From Desulfuromonadales bacterium (GTDB taxonomy: Bacteria > Desulfobacterota > Desulfuromonadia > Desulfuromonadales > UBA2294), in the NCBI GenBank assembly GCA_014859615.1, contig JACUTX010000018.1, positions 1 to 22,590 on the forward strand: DNA of 22,590 nucleotides, in the 5' to 3' direction. The translations under genes and the position numbers were made by a program. Positions 1-7,209 of this stretch are shown in pieces. Below the pieces are notes generated by a model. That model searched no databases. It had not been told where the DNA came from and saw only the letters and a list, made by a program, of their open reading frames with translations. Within the stretch, counting starts at the first letter, position 1. Each line of letters starts with the position of its first letter.

Positions 1-385
1 TCTCGGTCACGAATCCGGTGATATTTTGCTGCGTCAAGTTGCAGATCGTCTGAAACAGGTTGTGGGGGAGACAGGTACCGTCTCCCGTATCGGGGGTGAT
101 GAGTTTACGGTCATTCTTTGCAGAGTCATTGACCCCGCATCCGTAAGGGTTGTTGTCCAAAGTATTTTAGACACTCTTTCAAGGTCGTTTACACTTCCAG
201 AGGGGGAGAGGAACATCTCCGGCTCTGTCGGAATCACCTTCTATCCCGAAGATGGCGACGATATCTCGACTTTGATGAAGCGGGCAGATGCGGCGATGTA
301 TATGGCGAAACAGAGTGGTCGTGATTCTTTTTGTTTTTCCACTCCTCCCAAGAATGTTTCGTCTGCTAAACGGCAGCTCGATTGA
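1..385 (+). CDS. GGDEF domain diguanylate cyclase, C-terminal part (5' end outside window)
   Basis: The gene is open from base 2 to a TGA at 383-385, and its beginning lies before the window. The visible 127 residues are the second half of a GGDEF domain: LGHESGDILLRQVADRL, then the active-site motif RIGGDEF (the A-site that binds GTP), then SVGITFYPEDGDD and the closing helix with RADAAMYMAKQSGRD. GGDEF domains join two GTP molecules into cyclic di-GMP, the messenger that controls biofilm and motility. The glycine and acidic residues of the motif are intact, so the domain is probably catalytic. No EAL domain follows; the protein ends about 20 residues after the domain. Sensory domains, if any, lie upstream and cannot be seen. 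Confidence 0.93.
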   Translation, partial: LGHESGDILLRQVADRLKQVVGETGTVSRIGGDEFTVILCRVIDPASVRVVVQSILDTLSRSFTLPEGERNISGSVGITFYPEDGDDISTLMKRADAAMYMAKQSGRDSFCFSTPPKNVSSAKRQLD

Positions 386-414
386 CGAGCTCTTTTTGGA
401 AAGATCAAAATATC

Positions 415-654
415 ATGCATGATGAATCCAAAATCGTTTTAAATTGCCCGGAGTGTGATGCTGCGATCTACGAGATGATCGACTGGTTTAAACGGTCTGA
501 TTTTGTCTGCCAGGTCTGCGGCAAGGGGTTGACTGCTGCACAGTTTGCCCCTATGATTGCCGACCTTGAACAGGCGATCGATACAAGATTAGATGAGATG
601 ATCTCTGATCAGCCGCACGCCGGTTGTTGCGGGAAAAAATCGACCTGCTGTTAA
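415..654 (+). CDS. Small cysteine-rich zinc-ribbon-like protein, function unknown
   Basis: I do not recognise the family. The 79-residue product has a CPEC pair at residues 11-14 and a CQVC pair at 32-35, spaced as in a zinc ribbon, then a helical stretch (about 40-65), then a tail CCGKKSTCC with four cysteines that could bind a second metal. The ATG at 415 is chosen because it puts the first CxxC near the N-terminus and has a GGA about 12 bases upstream. The same frame can be extended to a TTG at 382, which would overlap the end of the GGDEF gene by four bases and add 11 residues. It lies just downstream of the GGDEF gene and may be cotranscribed with it. Metal binding is inferred from cysteine spacing only. 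Confidence 0.7.
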   Translation: MHDESKIVLNCPECDAAIYEMIDWFKRSDFVCQVCGKGLTAAQFAPMIADLEQAIDTRLDEMISDQPHAGCCGKKSTCC

Positions 655-771
655 CGCTTGATCGACTGATCGTCTGGAGATCCGCACGGCGTTTTTTGTA
701 TCGAGACATCTTTTGGTTTAATTTTTGTGTTTGCGTCTGCAAAACTCTTTTGACATTAAAGGAATCAGGTA

Positions 772-1080
772 GTGGCCAAAAAGAAAATGGTTATTCTTGG
801 GGAAGATCTCGCCCGGCAAGGTTATTGCCGAATCAGTATGCGCAAGAATATTATTGCCAGAATCGATGTTGAAAACTGGGTCGAGGTTTTGGCTGAACAT
901 TATGACAAGACCCTGCACGAGATGTTCACTGAAATTCTGGGGAATCCGGGCTTTTATGAAGATCTGTTTCGCCGGGAATGGAGCCAGGATCGTCTCGAAG
1001 TCAGATTGACCACCGCCCGCACGGTGCCGTCGAGCTTTCAGTGTCCGGTCGGTTATGAGGAGAAAGATGTTGAAATGTAG
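772..1080 (+). CDS. Conserved-looking hypothetical protein (102 aa)
   Basis: I do not recognise this family. The gene starts at a GTG (772) with AAAGGA about seven bases upstream and runs to a TAG at 1078-1080. The product is soluble, charged and mostly helical in appearance. It begins MAKKKMVILGEDLARQGYCR, continues with an acidic helix containing ENWVEVLAEHYDK, and ends with a Thr/Ser-rich segment, TTARTVPSSF. There is no signal peptide, membrane segment or known catalytic motif. A second GTG-type frame across the same bases gives a compositionally odd product and is rejected. It converges on the PrmA-like gene, with 13 bases between the two stops and no clear terminator. Confidence rests on the start site and plausible protein composition. 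Confidence 0.65.
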   Translation: MAKKKMVILGEDLARQGYCRISMRKNIIARIDVENWVEVLAEHYDKTLHEMFTEILGNPGFYEDLFRREWSQDRLEVRLTTARTVPSSFQCPVGYEEKDVEM

Positions 1081-1093
1081 AAGTTTATGATCT

Positions 1094-1708
1094 CTACCGG
1101 GGATTCTTGCGGAGCAAGACCGTACTGAATTCCTCAAGTAATCTGTTTTTCAGCAGTTCACATCCCGCTTTTTCGTATCTCTTCCTGACATCAAAATTGT
1201 ATTCCCAGAGAATCCCCGACAAAAGCAGTCTCCCCCCGGGGCGGACTTTTTTTACCAGATCCGCGCAGATATCAAGCAGGATGTCGCCGTAGATGTTGGC
1301 CAGCACCAGATCGAATCCTGTCTCGGCGACCGCTTGCAGGGTGCCGCAGCGATGTTCGATCTCTTCTTTGATCCCGTTTAGCTGACAGTTGTGCTGCGCG
1401 CTGGTAATCGCTTTTGGGTCGATATCGATGCAAAGCGCGCGACGGGCTCCGAGTTTTTGGGCCACGATTGAGAGAATGGCGGTGCCGCTGCCGAGATCGA
1501 GGATGGTCTGGCCGGACAGATTGTCCATTTCTTCAAGCAGGTCAATACAACTGGCGGTGGTTTCATGTTCACCCGAGCCGAAAGCGCCACGGGCCATGAT
1601 GATATCGATACGTCCGGCGGTCGCGGGGCAAGTGCCGGGAGCGACCAGACGAAACTTGCTGCCCATATCAAAAGGGGCGTAAGTGGGACAATTTACAGTG
1701 GTTTCCAT
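1094..1708 (-). CDS. PrmA-like class I SAM-dependent methyltransferase, short form
   Basis: The product (204 residues) is a Rossmann-fold methyltransferase of the ribosomal protein L11 methyltransferase type. The PrmA hallmark GAFGSGEHETT is at residues 41-51, the SAM-binding glycine loop ILDLGSGTAILS at 69-80, an acidic strand-end DID at 95-97, and the post-IV motif ANIYGDIL near residue 137. PrmA of E. coli is about 293 residues and has an N-terminal domain that grips L11. Here almost all of that domain is absent and only about 40 residues precede the GAFGSGEHETT motif. The substrate may therefore be something other than L11. Start at the ATG (1708); the ribosome site is weak, with AAGG 12 bases away. 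The upstream sequence holds no in-frame remnant of the missing domain that I could see, so this looks like a compact family rather than a recent truncation. Confidence 0.82.
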   Translation of the reverse strand: METTVNCPTYAPFDMGSKFRLVAPGTCPATAGRIDIIMARGAFGSGEHETTASCIDLLEEMDNLSGQTILDLGSGTAILSIVAQKLGARRALCIDIDPKAITSAQHNCQLNGIKEEIEHRCGTLQAVAETGFDLVLANIYGDILLDICADLVKKVRPGGRLLLSGILWEYNFDVRKRYEKAGCELLKNRLLEEFSTVLLRKNPR

Positions 1709-1738
1709 CTGCGGATTTTACCTTGTTTTAAAAGTGTG

Positions 1739-1757
1739 TGTTGCCTCTGTGGCAACA
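1739..1757 (-). repeat. 7-bp inverted repeat between permease and PrmA-like genes
   Basis: TGTTGCC, five bases, then GGCAACA form a perfect 7-bp stem with a 5-base loop. On the minus strand it sits between the end of the permease gene (1768) and the start of the methyltransferase (1708). No T-run follows immediately on the minus strand (CACACTTTT comes next), so it is at best a weak terminator or a processing hairpin. Confidence 0.35.
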
Positions 1758-1767
1758 AAAGCCGGAA

Positions 1768-2706
1768 TTAAAGACCGTAGGTGCGGAGCAAAAAGAGCGC
1801 GATAGTGTAGGTGATTGCCGAGGCAAGGGTTGAGAGCATGACGATCGATCCGGCCAGTTCAGCGTCCCCTTTGAGCTCCTGAGCCATGATGTAGTTGGCT
1901 GTGGCGGCCGGGGTAGCGGCGATGAGAATGCCGATTCCGAGGTCGATCCCCTCGACGCCGAGAAGCAGAAGCAGCCCTAAAGCGATCAACGGTAAGAGAA
2001 CCAGTTTGCAGAAGGTGACCATCGCGGCCTGAAACAGATCCCCTTGCAGCTTTTTCAGGGAGAAACCGCCACCGATTGCCAGCAGGGCAAGCGGCAGGGT
2101 CATGCCGGTGGCGATATGCAGGCTTCGATCGAGTATTGTTGGCATCGGCAGGTTGAAAAAACTCCAGCCGATTCCGGCAAATGAGGCGAGGATCAACGGA
2201 TTGTAGACGAGTTGTCGCAGCCAGAATTTCCCCCCTTGATGATCACTGCTCCCCCGATGCGGCAGCAGCAGGGCAAGGATGGCAAACAGGTTCAGAAACG
2301 GGACCAGAAAACCCATCAGGATGCCGGCACGGGTGAGACCGGTCTCACCGTAGGCATTCAGGGCGATGGCGAGACCGATGTAAGCGATGTTGCCGCGAAA
2401 AGCCCCCTGACTGAAGACGCCACGTACCTGCGGTGCATAACCGCGCACGGTCGCAAACAGGTAACTTGAAAAAAACATGATGGTCACCGCTCCGACCGTG
2501 GCGATCACCAGCGCGGCGTTGAAGTTGGCGCCAAAATCGGCGGTGCCAATCTTGTAGAACAAAAGGAGAGGGAGACAGACATAGTAGACGAGGCGATTGG
2601 TCTGGCGTAAAAAAGTCTGATCGATCAGATTAACCCGGCGCAACACGGCACCAAGAGCGATGACGATAAAGACCGGTAAAACAATATTCAGGATATCGAT
2701 AAACAT
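1768..2706 (-). CDS. AEC-family (auxin efflux carrier / malate permease type) transporter
   Basis: This is a 312-residue integral membrane protein with about ten hydrophobic segments split by a short polar loop near the middle (PHRGSSDHQGG). The N-terminal segment ends in LGAVLRR, and the second half has the helix-breaking stretch LAIGGGFSL, followed by TPAATANYIMAQELKGD, typical of the AEC permease family (PF03547). Members move organic anions such as malate or other small acids across the inner membrane; the substrate here cannot be predicted. The ATG at 2706 is preferred over a GTG at 2715, because GGAG at 2715-2718 is correctly spaced for the ATG and would overlap the GTG. It is divergent from the histidine kinase gene. 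Confidence 0.85.
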   Translation of the reverse strand: MFIDILNIVLPVFIVIALGAVLRRVNLIDQTFLRQTNRLVYYVCLPLLLFYKIGTADFGANFNAALVIATVGAVTIMFFSSYLFATVRGYAPQVRGVFSQGAFRGNIAYIGLAIALNAYGETGLTRAGILMGFLVPFLNLFAILALLLPHRGSSDHQGGKFWLRQLVYNPLILASFAGIGWSFFNLPMPTILDRSLHIATGMTLPLALLAIGGGFSLKKLQGDLFQAAMVTFCKLVLLPLIALGLLLLLGVEGIDLGIGILIAATPAATANYIMAQELKGDAELAGSIVMLSTLASAITYTIALFLLRTYGL

Positions 2707-2728
2707 ATAAATCACTCCGTAAACAGTG

Positions 2729-2758
2729 AGAATACCTCAGACATTCGGTCTCTGTCCA
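2729..2758 (-). promoter_or_regulatory. Probable sigma-70 promoter of the AEC permease gene
   Basis: On the minus strand TGGACA (2758-2753) is followed after 18 bases by TATTCT (2734-2729). The implied start near 2722 leaves a short leader that includes the GGAG ribosome site of the permease. Confidence 0.42.
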
Positions 2759-2806
2759 TCTTTAATCCAGCACTGGCGATCAGCATTTTCTCCTGACGGG
2801 TAGTTT

Positions 2807-2835
2807 TTTTCAGCAGACTTGTTGTAGAATATTCT
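2807..2835 (+). promoter_or_regulatory. Possible promoter of the histidine kinase / response regulator / htrA unit
   Basis: TTTTCA (2807-2812) lies 17 bases before TATTCT (2830-2835). The -35 is a moderate match, but the location is right: a start near 2842 gives a 22-base leader containing GGAGA (2853-2857) before the ATG at 2864. No -24/-12 sigma-54 element was seen here. Confidence 0.38.
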
Positions 2836-2863
2836 TCACTGTTTTGACCTCTGGAGATCTTTA

Positions 2864-3973
2864 ATGAACCGCCAAACTGTTATTCGACTTCTGATTATCG
2901 TCGCCTTGATTTTGGCGGTCTCAATGCTGCATTATACGACCACGATTCAAAAGGCTCATTTTCACGATATCTTTCGGCGTCTCTATTATATTCCGATCGT
3001 ACTCGGTGGCCTCTGGTTTACCCTGCGCGGCGGCCTCGGTACCGCTATCGTTGTCTCTGTTGTTTATGCGCCGCACATTCTGCTGCAGTGGGGGCATCAT
3101 CCCGGTATTGACGTCGCCCAGTATCTTGAAATTCTGGTCTACAATGTCATCGGTACTCTGACCGGCTTCCTTTCTCAACGTGAATTGGCGCAGAAGATGC
3201 GCTATCTGAAAACCTCGATCCGTCTGGAAGAGAGTTACGAAAAGCTGCGCGGGCAGGCGGATCAGCTGCTTGAGATCGAGGAGCAGTTACGCCGGGCCGA
3301 TCGGCTTTCGGCTATGGGCGAGCTCTCCGCCGGTATGGCGCATGAGATACGCAACCCCCTGGCATCAATCAAGGGGACGGCAGAAATTTTGCGGGACGGG
3401 ATGGATCGTCGGGATAAAAAGTACGAATTTGCCCAGATTCTTGTTCGCGAAGTCGATCGACTCGAAAATGTCGTACGTGATTTCCTGAGTTTTGCCAGAC
3501 CGGATGGGGGGGTGCACGAAGAGGTGCAGATCAGTGCCGCGCTGAGCGATGTGCTGATTTTGACTCGTCAGCAGGCGCTGAAATCGCAGGTTGAAATCAG
3601 GTATGACTGTCAGACGACCCTCCCTTTAATCACCGGTAATTTTGAGCATCTTAAACAGGCTTTTCTTAATTTTGTTTTGAATGCCTTGCAGGTGATGCCC
3701 AAAGGGGGGGTGTTGACCATTCAATGTGAGGTCAATCAACGGATCTTGCGGATCGCTTTTGCCGATACGGGCCCCGGAATTCCGAAAGAGTTGCAGGAGC
3801 GGGTATTTAATCCGTTCTATACTACCAGACAGGAGGGGACCGGGCTCGGTCTGGCCATTACTCACCGTATTATTGATGCCCACGGCGGACGGATCAAGCT
3901 CGAAAGCCAGCCGGGCGAGGGGGCGACTTTTACTGTTGAACTGCCGATCGACAAGAGAGAGGAAAACCTGTGA
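2864..3973 (+). CDS. Membrane-bound sensor histidine kinase (NtrB/ZraS type)
   Basis: This 369-residue kinase has three to four hydrophobic segments in its first 105 residues (about 6-22, 42-54, 57-75 and 88-104) and very little periplasmic sequence, so it probably senses something in or near the membrane. A coiled-coil linker (105-145) leads to the HisKA dimerisation helix with the phospho-accepting His160 in MAHEIRNPLASIKG. The HATPase_c domain has an N-box around LNFVLNALQ (268-276), a G1 box DTGPGIP (301-307), the F-box NPFYTTR and a G2 box GTGLGL (325-330), all intact. The start ATG has GGAGA seven bases upstream. It overlaps the downstream response regulator by four bases (GTGA), so the two are almost certainly cognate partners. 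The signal is unknown. Confidence 0.92.
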   Translation: MNRQTVIRLLIIVALILAVSMLHYTTTIQKAHFHDIFRRLYYIPIVLGGLWFTLRGGLGTAIVVSVVYAPHILLQWGHHPGIDVAQYLEILVYNVIGTLTGFLSQRELAQKMRYLKTSIRLEESYEKLRGQADQLLEIEEQLRRADRLSAMGELSAGMAHEIRNPLASIKGTAEILRDGMDRRDKKYEFAQILVREVDRLENVVRDFLSFARPDGGVHEEVQISAALSDVLILTRQQALKSQVEIRYDCQTTLPLITGNFEHLKQAFLNFVLNALQVMPKGGVLTIQCEVNQRILRIAFADTGPGIPKELQERVFNPFYTTRQEGTGLGLAITHRIIDAHGGRIKLESQPGEGATFTVELPIDKREENL

Positions 3974-5331
3974 CAATGCAAAAGAGTGTGCTGGTGATAG
4001 ACGATGACGACTCGTTGCGACGGGTGATCGAATATACTCTCGACGAAGCCGGATTCAAAGTTCTGACGGCTTCTGACGGAAGAAAAGGTTTGCAGCTTTT
4101 TAAAGAAGAGCTGCCGCCCGTGGTTTTGACCGATATCCAGATGCCGGGAATCTCCGGTTATGATGTTTTACAGAGTATTCGCACTAGTCACCCGGAGGTG
4201 CGGGTGATTATCGTGACCGCGTTCGGCACGGTTGAGCAAGCGGTCGATGCGATGAAAGACGGCGCCTTCGATTACCTGACCAAACCGTTCAGTCGGGATG
4301 AGCTGACGCTGGTTGTGAAACGGGCGTTTACTTTTCTGGAATTGAAGGAAGAGAATGTTCGACTGAAACAGGAGCTCAGCGTCAAGGTCGATTTTGATCA
4401 TCTGGTCGGAATTTCTGACGCCATGCAAACTGTTTTTGAGCGGGTTCGCCGCGTGGCGCCGAGCGATGCGGCGGTCTTGATCGGTGGCGAGAGCGGAACC
4501 GGCAAAGAGTTGATTGCCCGGGCGATTCATTACGGGAGCAGCCGTCGTGACGGACCGTTTGTGCCGGTTAACTGTGCGGCGATCCCGGCTGAACTTCTCG
4601 AAAGTGAGCTGTTCGGTCATGTAAAGGGGGCTTTTACCGGCGCCGTCAGAGACCGCAAAGGAAAATTTGAACAGGCGAACGGCGGTACCCTGTTTCTCGA
4701 TGAAATCGGCGATCTTTCGCCGCATCTGCAACCGAAATTACTCCGGGTTCTGCAGGAGATGGAGATCGAGCCGGTCGGTGCCGATCAGCTCCGCAAGATA
4801 GATGTCCGGATTGTCTCAGCATCAAACCGCAACCTCGAAGAAGAGATCAAGACCGGAGATTTTCGTGAAGATCTCTACTATCGCTTGTCGGTTATTCCGG
4901 TCAATCTCCCCCCTTTGCGGGAGCGTAAACAGGACATCCCGGTGCTGGTTCAACACTTTCTCGATCTTCATTCGCAGGATGAACGGCTTGAAATGAGTCG
5001 TGAGGCGATGTCCAAGATGATGACTTATCTCTGGCCCGGTAATGTGCGCGAATTGCAGAACGTTGTTGAACAGGTTATTATTCTGCGTCGTGGCAAGACG
5101 ATTGAAGTGCAGGATTTACCGCAAAAAGTGACGGAAACGGTGGTCAGTCGAAGATCACAGGTTCTGAATCTGCCGGAAGGCGGTTTCTCGTTGGTTGAAC
5201 TCGAAAAAGAGGCGGTGTTGCAGGCGTTGCAGCGCTGCAACTGGAATCAGACCAGGGCCGCAGCCTTTTTACAAGTGCCGCGCCATACCCTGGTCTATCG
5301 GATGGAGAAATATGCGATTACCAGAGATTAG
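3970..5331 (+). CDS. Sigma-54-dependent response regulator, NtrC/ZraR family
   Basis: The 453-residue product has three standard domains. The receiver (about 5-118) has the acidic pocket DDDD near residue 11, the phospho-acceptor Asp55 in VLTDIQMPG, and the conserved lysine in TKPF. The AAA+ domain (about 143-375) has Walker A GESGTGKE at 173-180, the sigma-54 contact loop GAFTGA at 220-225 and Walker B LFLDEIGD at 241-248. A C-terminal Fis-type helix-turn-helix contains NQTRAAAFLQVPRHTLVYRM. GAFTGA is intact, so it should activate sigma-54 promoters; rpoN lies 13 kb downstream in this window. The GTG start (3970) is favoured by GAGAGG seven bases upstream; an ATG lies two codons further in. 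Targets are not visible, but coupling to the downstream protease gene suggests envelope stress. Confidence 0.94.
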   Translation: MTMQKSVLVIDDDDSLRRVIEYTLDEAGFKVLTASDGRKGLQLFKEELPPVVLTDIQMPGISGYDVLQSIRTSHPEVRVIIVTAFGTVEQAVDAMKDGAFDYLTKPFSRDELTLVVKRAFTFLELKEENVRLKQELSVKVDFDHLVGISDAMQTVFERVRRVAPSDAAVLIGGESGTGKELIARAIHYGSSRRDGPFVPVNCAAIPAELLESELFGHVKGAFTGAVRDRKGKFEQANGGTLFLDEIGDLSPHLQPKLLRVLQEMEIEPVGADQLRKIDVRIVSASNRNLEEEIKTGDFREDLYYRLSVIPVNLPPLRERKQDIPVLVQHFLDLHSQDERLEMSREAMSKMMTYLWPGNVRELQNVVEQVIILRRGKTIEVQDLPQKVTETVVSRRSQVLNLPEGGFSLVELEKEAVLQALQRCNWNQTRAAAFLQVPRHTLVYRMEKYAITRD

Positions 5332-6649
5332 TCATTTGGTCGGCAAAACGATCTGTTCTCTTTTTTTTCTGCTCTTTGCTGTGACGCTGGCGACGGCGCA
5401 CGAAAATCCACGCCAATCGTTTGTGGTTGATGTTGTCAGAGCGGCGGGACCGGCGGTGGTGAATATTCGCACCGAACAGATCGTTCAGCGCGGTGGAGCG
5501 CAGCCTTTCGGATTCGGGAATTCTCTGTTTGAAGAATTCTTCCGTGGGTTCAGCACCCCCCGCTTTTATAAAACCCAATCGCTCGGTTCCGGTGTTCTTA
5601 TCGATCCGCGTGGCTATATTTTAACTAATGCTCATGTGGTTGCGCAGGCTTCGAAAATATTTGTCGCTTTGGACCAACAGCAAAAGGAGCTGGAGGCGAC
5701 ACTGATCGGCGTCCATGAACGACTCGATCTGGCGGTCATCCGGATTACCGGCGAAGCTCTGTTCCCGTTTTTGAAAATGGGGCGATCGTCTGATCTGTTG
5801 CTCGGCGAAACGGTGATTGCCATCGGTAATCCACTCGGACTCGGTACGTCTGTGACCACCGGGGTGGTCAGCTCGACGCAGCGCCGGGTTCCGATGCCTG
5901 GCGGGGAAGTCGGTCATTTTATTCAGACGGACGCCCTGATTAATCCGGGAAATTCCGGCGGGCCGCTGCTCAATTCGCAAGGGGATCTGATCGGTATCAA
6001 TACGGCGATCGCCAGGCAGGCACAAGGGATCGGCTTTTCGATTCCGATCGATATGGTTGAACGTACGGTCAACGATCTGATTCTGTTCGGAGCGGTGCGC
6101 AAACCGTATCTCGGTCTGCTGCCCGGAACTGTTGCACAGCTGCTGGTGCGTGACAGGGGGGTTGGCGGGGCTCTGGTGACAGAAGTTGATGCCGGGTCTC
6201 CAGCGCAGAAAGCCGGGATTCAGGTTGCCGATGTCATCCTCTCGCTTGATGGGCTTATCATCGAGAGCCCGCAAGAGATGCTGCAGCTGCTCGATTCGTA
6301 TACGCCCGACGATCAGATTCGTCTGCATCTGCTGCGTGAAAGAGACGAAATTGATCTTTATGTTGATCTTGAGCCGATACCGAAAAATTACGGACTTGAC
6401 TATGCGCAAAAGATTTTCGGTTTTGAGGTTCGTGAGTCCGGACAGGGGGTTATTGTCAGTCGGGTGCATGCAGGGACACCCGCAGCTGCCGCCGGTCTGA
6501 ACGGAGGGGATCGTGTCACTGAGGTCGATGGCGTAAAAGTTCGCACCGTCGCCGAGTATGAAAAGCTCTTTCTCGATCGGATCGGCGTGCTGCCGCTCCA
6601 GTTTCTTATTATCCGTGGTCAACGCGGTTACTATCTTAATCTCCCGTAA
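5312..6649 (+). CDS. HtrA/Deg-family periplasmic serine protease with two PDZ domains
   Basis: The 445-residue precursor begins with a signal peptide whose hydrophobic core includes SLFFLLFAVTLATA, so it is exported. The trypsin-like domain has the triad His108 (TNAHVV), Asp139 (LDLAVI) and Ser215 (GNSGGPLL), followed by the substrate-loop motif IGFSIPID. Two PDZ domains follow: one with SPAQKAGIQVADVILSLDG and a second with TPAAAAGLNGGDRVTEVDG. Family members degrade or refold misfolded periplasmic proteins. The ATG at 5312 is chosen because it opens the signal peptide and has TGGAG just upstream; it lies 20 bases inside the end of the response regulator gene. The frame stays open upstream to 5195 but that part is a shadow of the regulator. 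Overlap with the two-component genes suggests co-regulation. Confidence 0.94.
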   Translation: MRLPEISHLVGKTICSLFFLLFAVTLATAHENPRQSFVVDVVRAAGPAVVNIRTEQIVQRGGAQPFGFGNSLFEEFFRGFSTPRFYKTQSLGSGVLIDPRGYILTNAHVVAQASKIFVALDQQQKELEATLIGVHERLDLAVIRITGEALFPFLKMGRSSDLLLGETVIAIGNPLGLGTSVTTGVVSSTQRRVPMPGGEVGHFIQTDALINPGNSGGPLLNSQGDLIGINTAIARQAQGIGFSIPIDMVERTVNDLILFGAVRKPYLGLLPGTVAQLLVRDRGVGGALVTEVDAGSPAQKAGIQVADVILSLDGLIIESPQEMLQLLDSYTPDDQIRLHLLRERDEIDLYVDLEPIPKNYGLDYAQKIFGFEVRESGQGVIVSRVHAGTPAAAAGLNGGDRVTEVDGVKVRTVAEYEKLFLDRIGVLPLQFLIIRGQRGYYLNLP

Positions 6650-6671
6650 AAAGTCGGGATGGAGCAAAATT

Positions 6672-7148
6672 ATGGCGACCCTTTTGTCTGATCCTGAATC
6701 GATTTTAACCGGCGATGACCCGCTTTTGTTTCGTCTTGACGGCTGGATCGATACGGCTCCGTTTGAAGATCTGATCGGCATCGAATTGGAACAGGTCGGG
6801 GAGGGGAGAGCGATTCTTGGTTGTCAGGCCCGGCTGAAATTGACCCAGGGTGGCGGGTTGGTTCATGGTGGCGCCCTCACTACCCTTGCCGATACAGCTG
6901 TCGCCATGGCGATCAAATCGCTGCTGCCTGAAGGGACGGTGTTTGCGACGACTGAACTGCAGATGCGGTTTTTAGCGCCGGTTCGCGCAGGCTGTTTTCG
7001 GGCAAAAGCCCAAGTGTCAGGTCCCGAGGGGCGGACTTTTTATGGTCAGGCGATTATTTATGATGAAAATGAAAGCAAAGTTGCCGAGTTTTCTGCCATT
7101 TTCCGTGTCGCCAGAAATCAAGCTGACTCGACAGCAGGGATCCCATGA
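6672..7148 (+). CDS. PaaI-family hotdog-fold thioesterase
   Basis: The 158-residue product has a single hotdog fold with the family signature GGGLVHGGALTTLADTAVAMA, where the HGG turn and the following aspartate form the thioesterase active region, then the strand segment TTELQMRFLAPVRAG. Such enzymes hydrolyse acyl- or aryl-CoA thioesters, often to recover CoA from stalled intermediates; the exact substrate is not evident. The ATG at 6672 has GGAG seven bases upstream (6661-6664) and follows the htrA stop by 22 bases, so it is likely in the same transcript. The frame extends upstream to 6558 inside htrA without a better start. The N-terminal 30 residues before the fold are longer than in the smallest PaaI proteins. 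Confidence 0.86.
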   Translation: MATLLSDPESILTGDDPLLFRLDGWIDTAPFEDLIGIELEQVGEGRAILGCQARLKLTQGGGLVHGGALTTLADTAVAMAIKSLLPEGTVFATTELQMRFLAPVRAGCFRAKAQVSGPEGRTFYGQAIIYDENESKVAEFSAIFRVARNQADSTAGIP

Positions 7149-7150
7149 CC

Positions 7151-7180
7151 TTGACTTGCCCGACGAGTCGATGCTAGTCT
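7151..7180 (+). promoter_or_regulatory. Possible internal promoter for the TlpA-like / ccdA pair
   Basis: TTGACT (7151-7156) lies 18 bases before TAGTCT (7175-7180), which is preceded by an extended -10 dinucleotide TG at 7172-7173. A start near 7187 would leave a leader of about 23 bases with GGAG at 7200-7203. The match is moderate. Confidence 0.33.
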
Positions 7181-7209
7181 CCGCAATCCTTTCGTTTCTG
7201 GAGAATGTA

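Larger units (their letters stand above)
2721..2844. repeat. Mirror-image promoter box in the divergent intergenic region
   Basis: The same sequence, TATTCT followed by (T)CACTGTTT, occurs once on each strand facing its own gene: on the minus strand at 2734-2721 and on the plus strand at 2830-2844. Each copy combines a possible -10 element with the bases around the expected transcription start. The copies differ by a single inserted T. It may be a shared regulator site or chance similarity at two promoters. Confidence 0.45.

Noticed and set aside
655..771. Search for a promoter or RNA element in the 117-base gap before the 102-residue gene
   Set aside because: A TTGACA at 750-755 is too close to the start codon to be a -35 for it, and the CCGCACGGCG followed by Ts forms only a three-pair stem. 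I saw nothing convincing.
2760..2800. Possible sigma-54 site before the histidine kinase (CTGGCGATCAGCATTTTC)
   Set aside because: There is a GG near the -24 position but no GC at the -12 position with correct spacing, so it does not meet the -24/-12 consensus.
5621..6781. A 386-codon open frame on the minus strand opposite htrA
   Set aside because: It mirrors the codon structure of htrA, has low-complexity Arg/His/Asn-rich composition, no recognisable domain and no ribosome site. The + strand gene has an intact catalytic triad.
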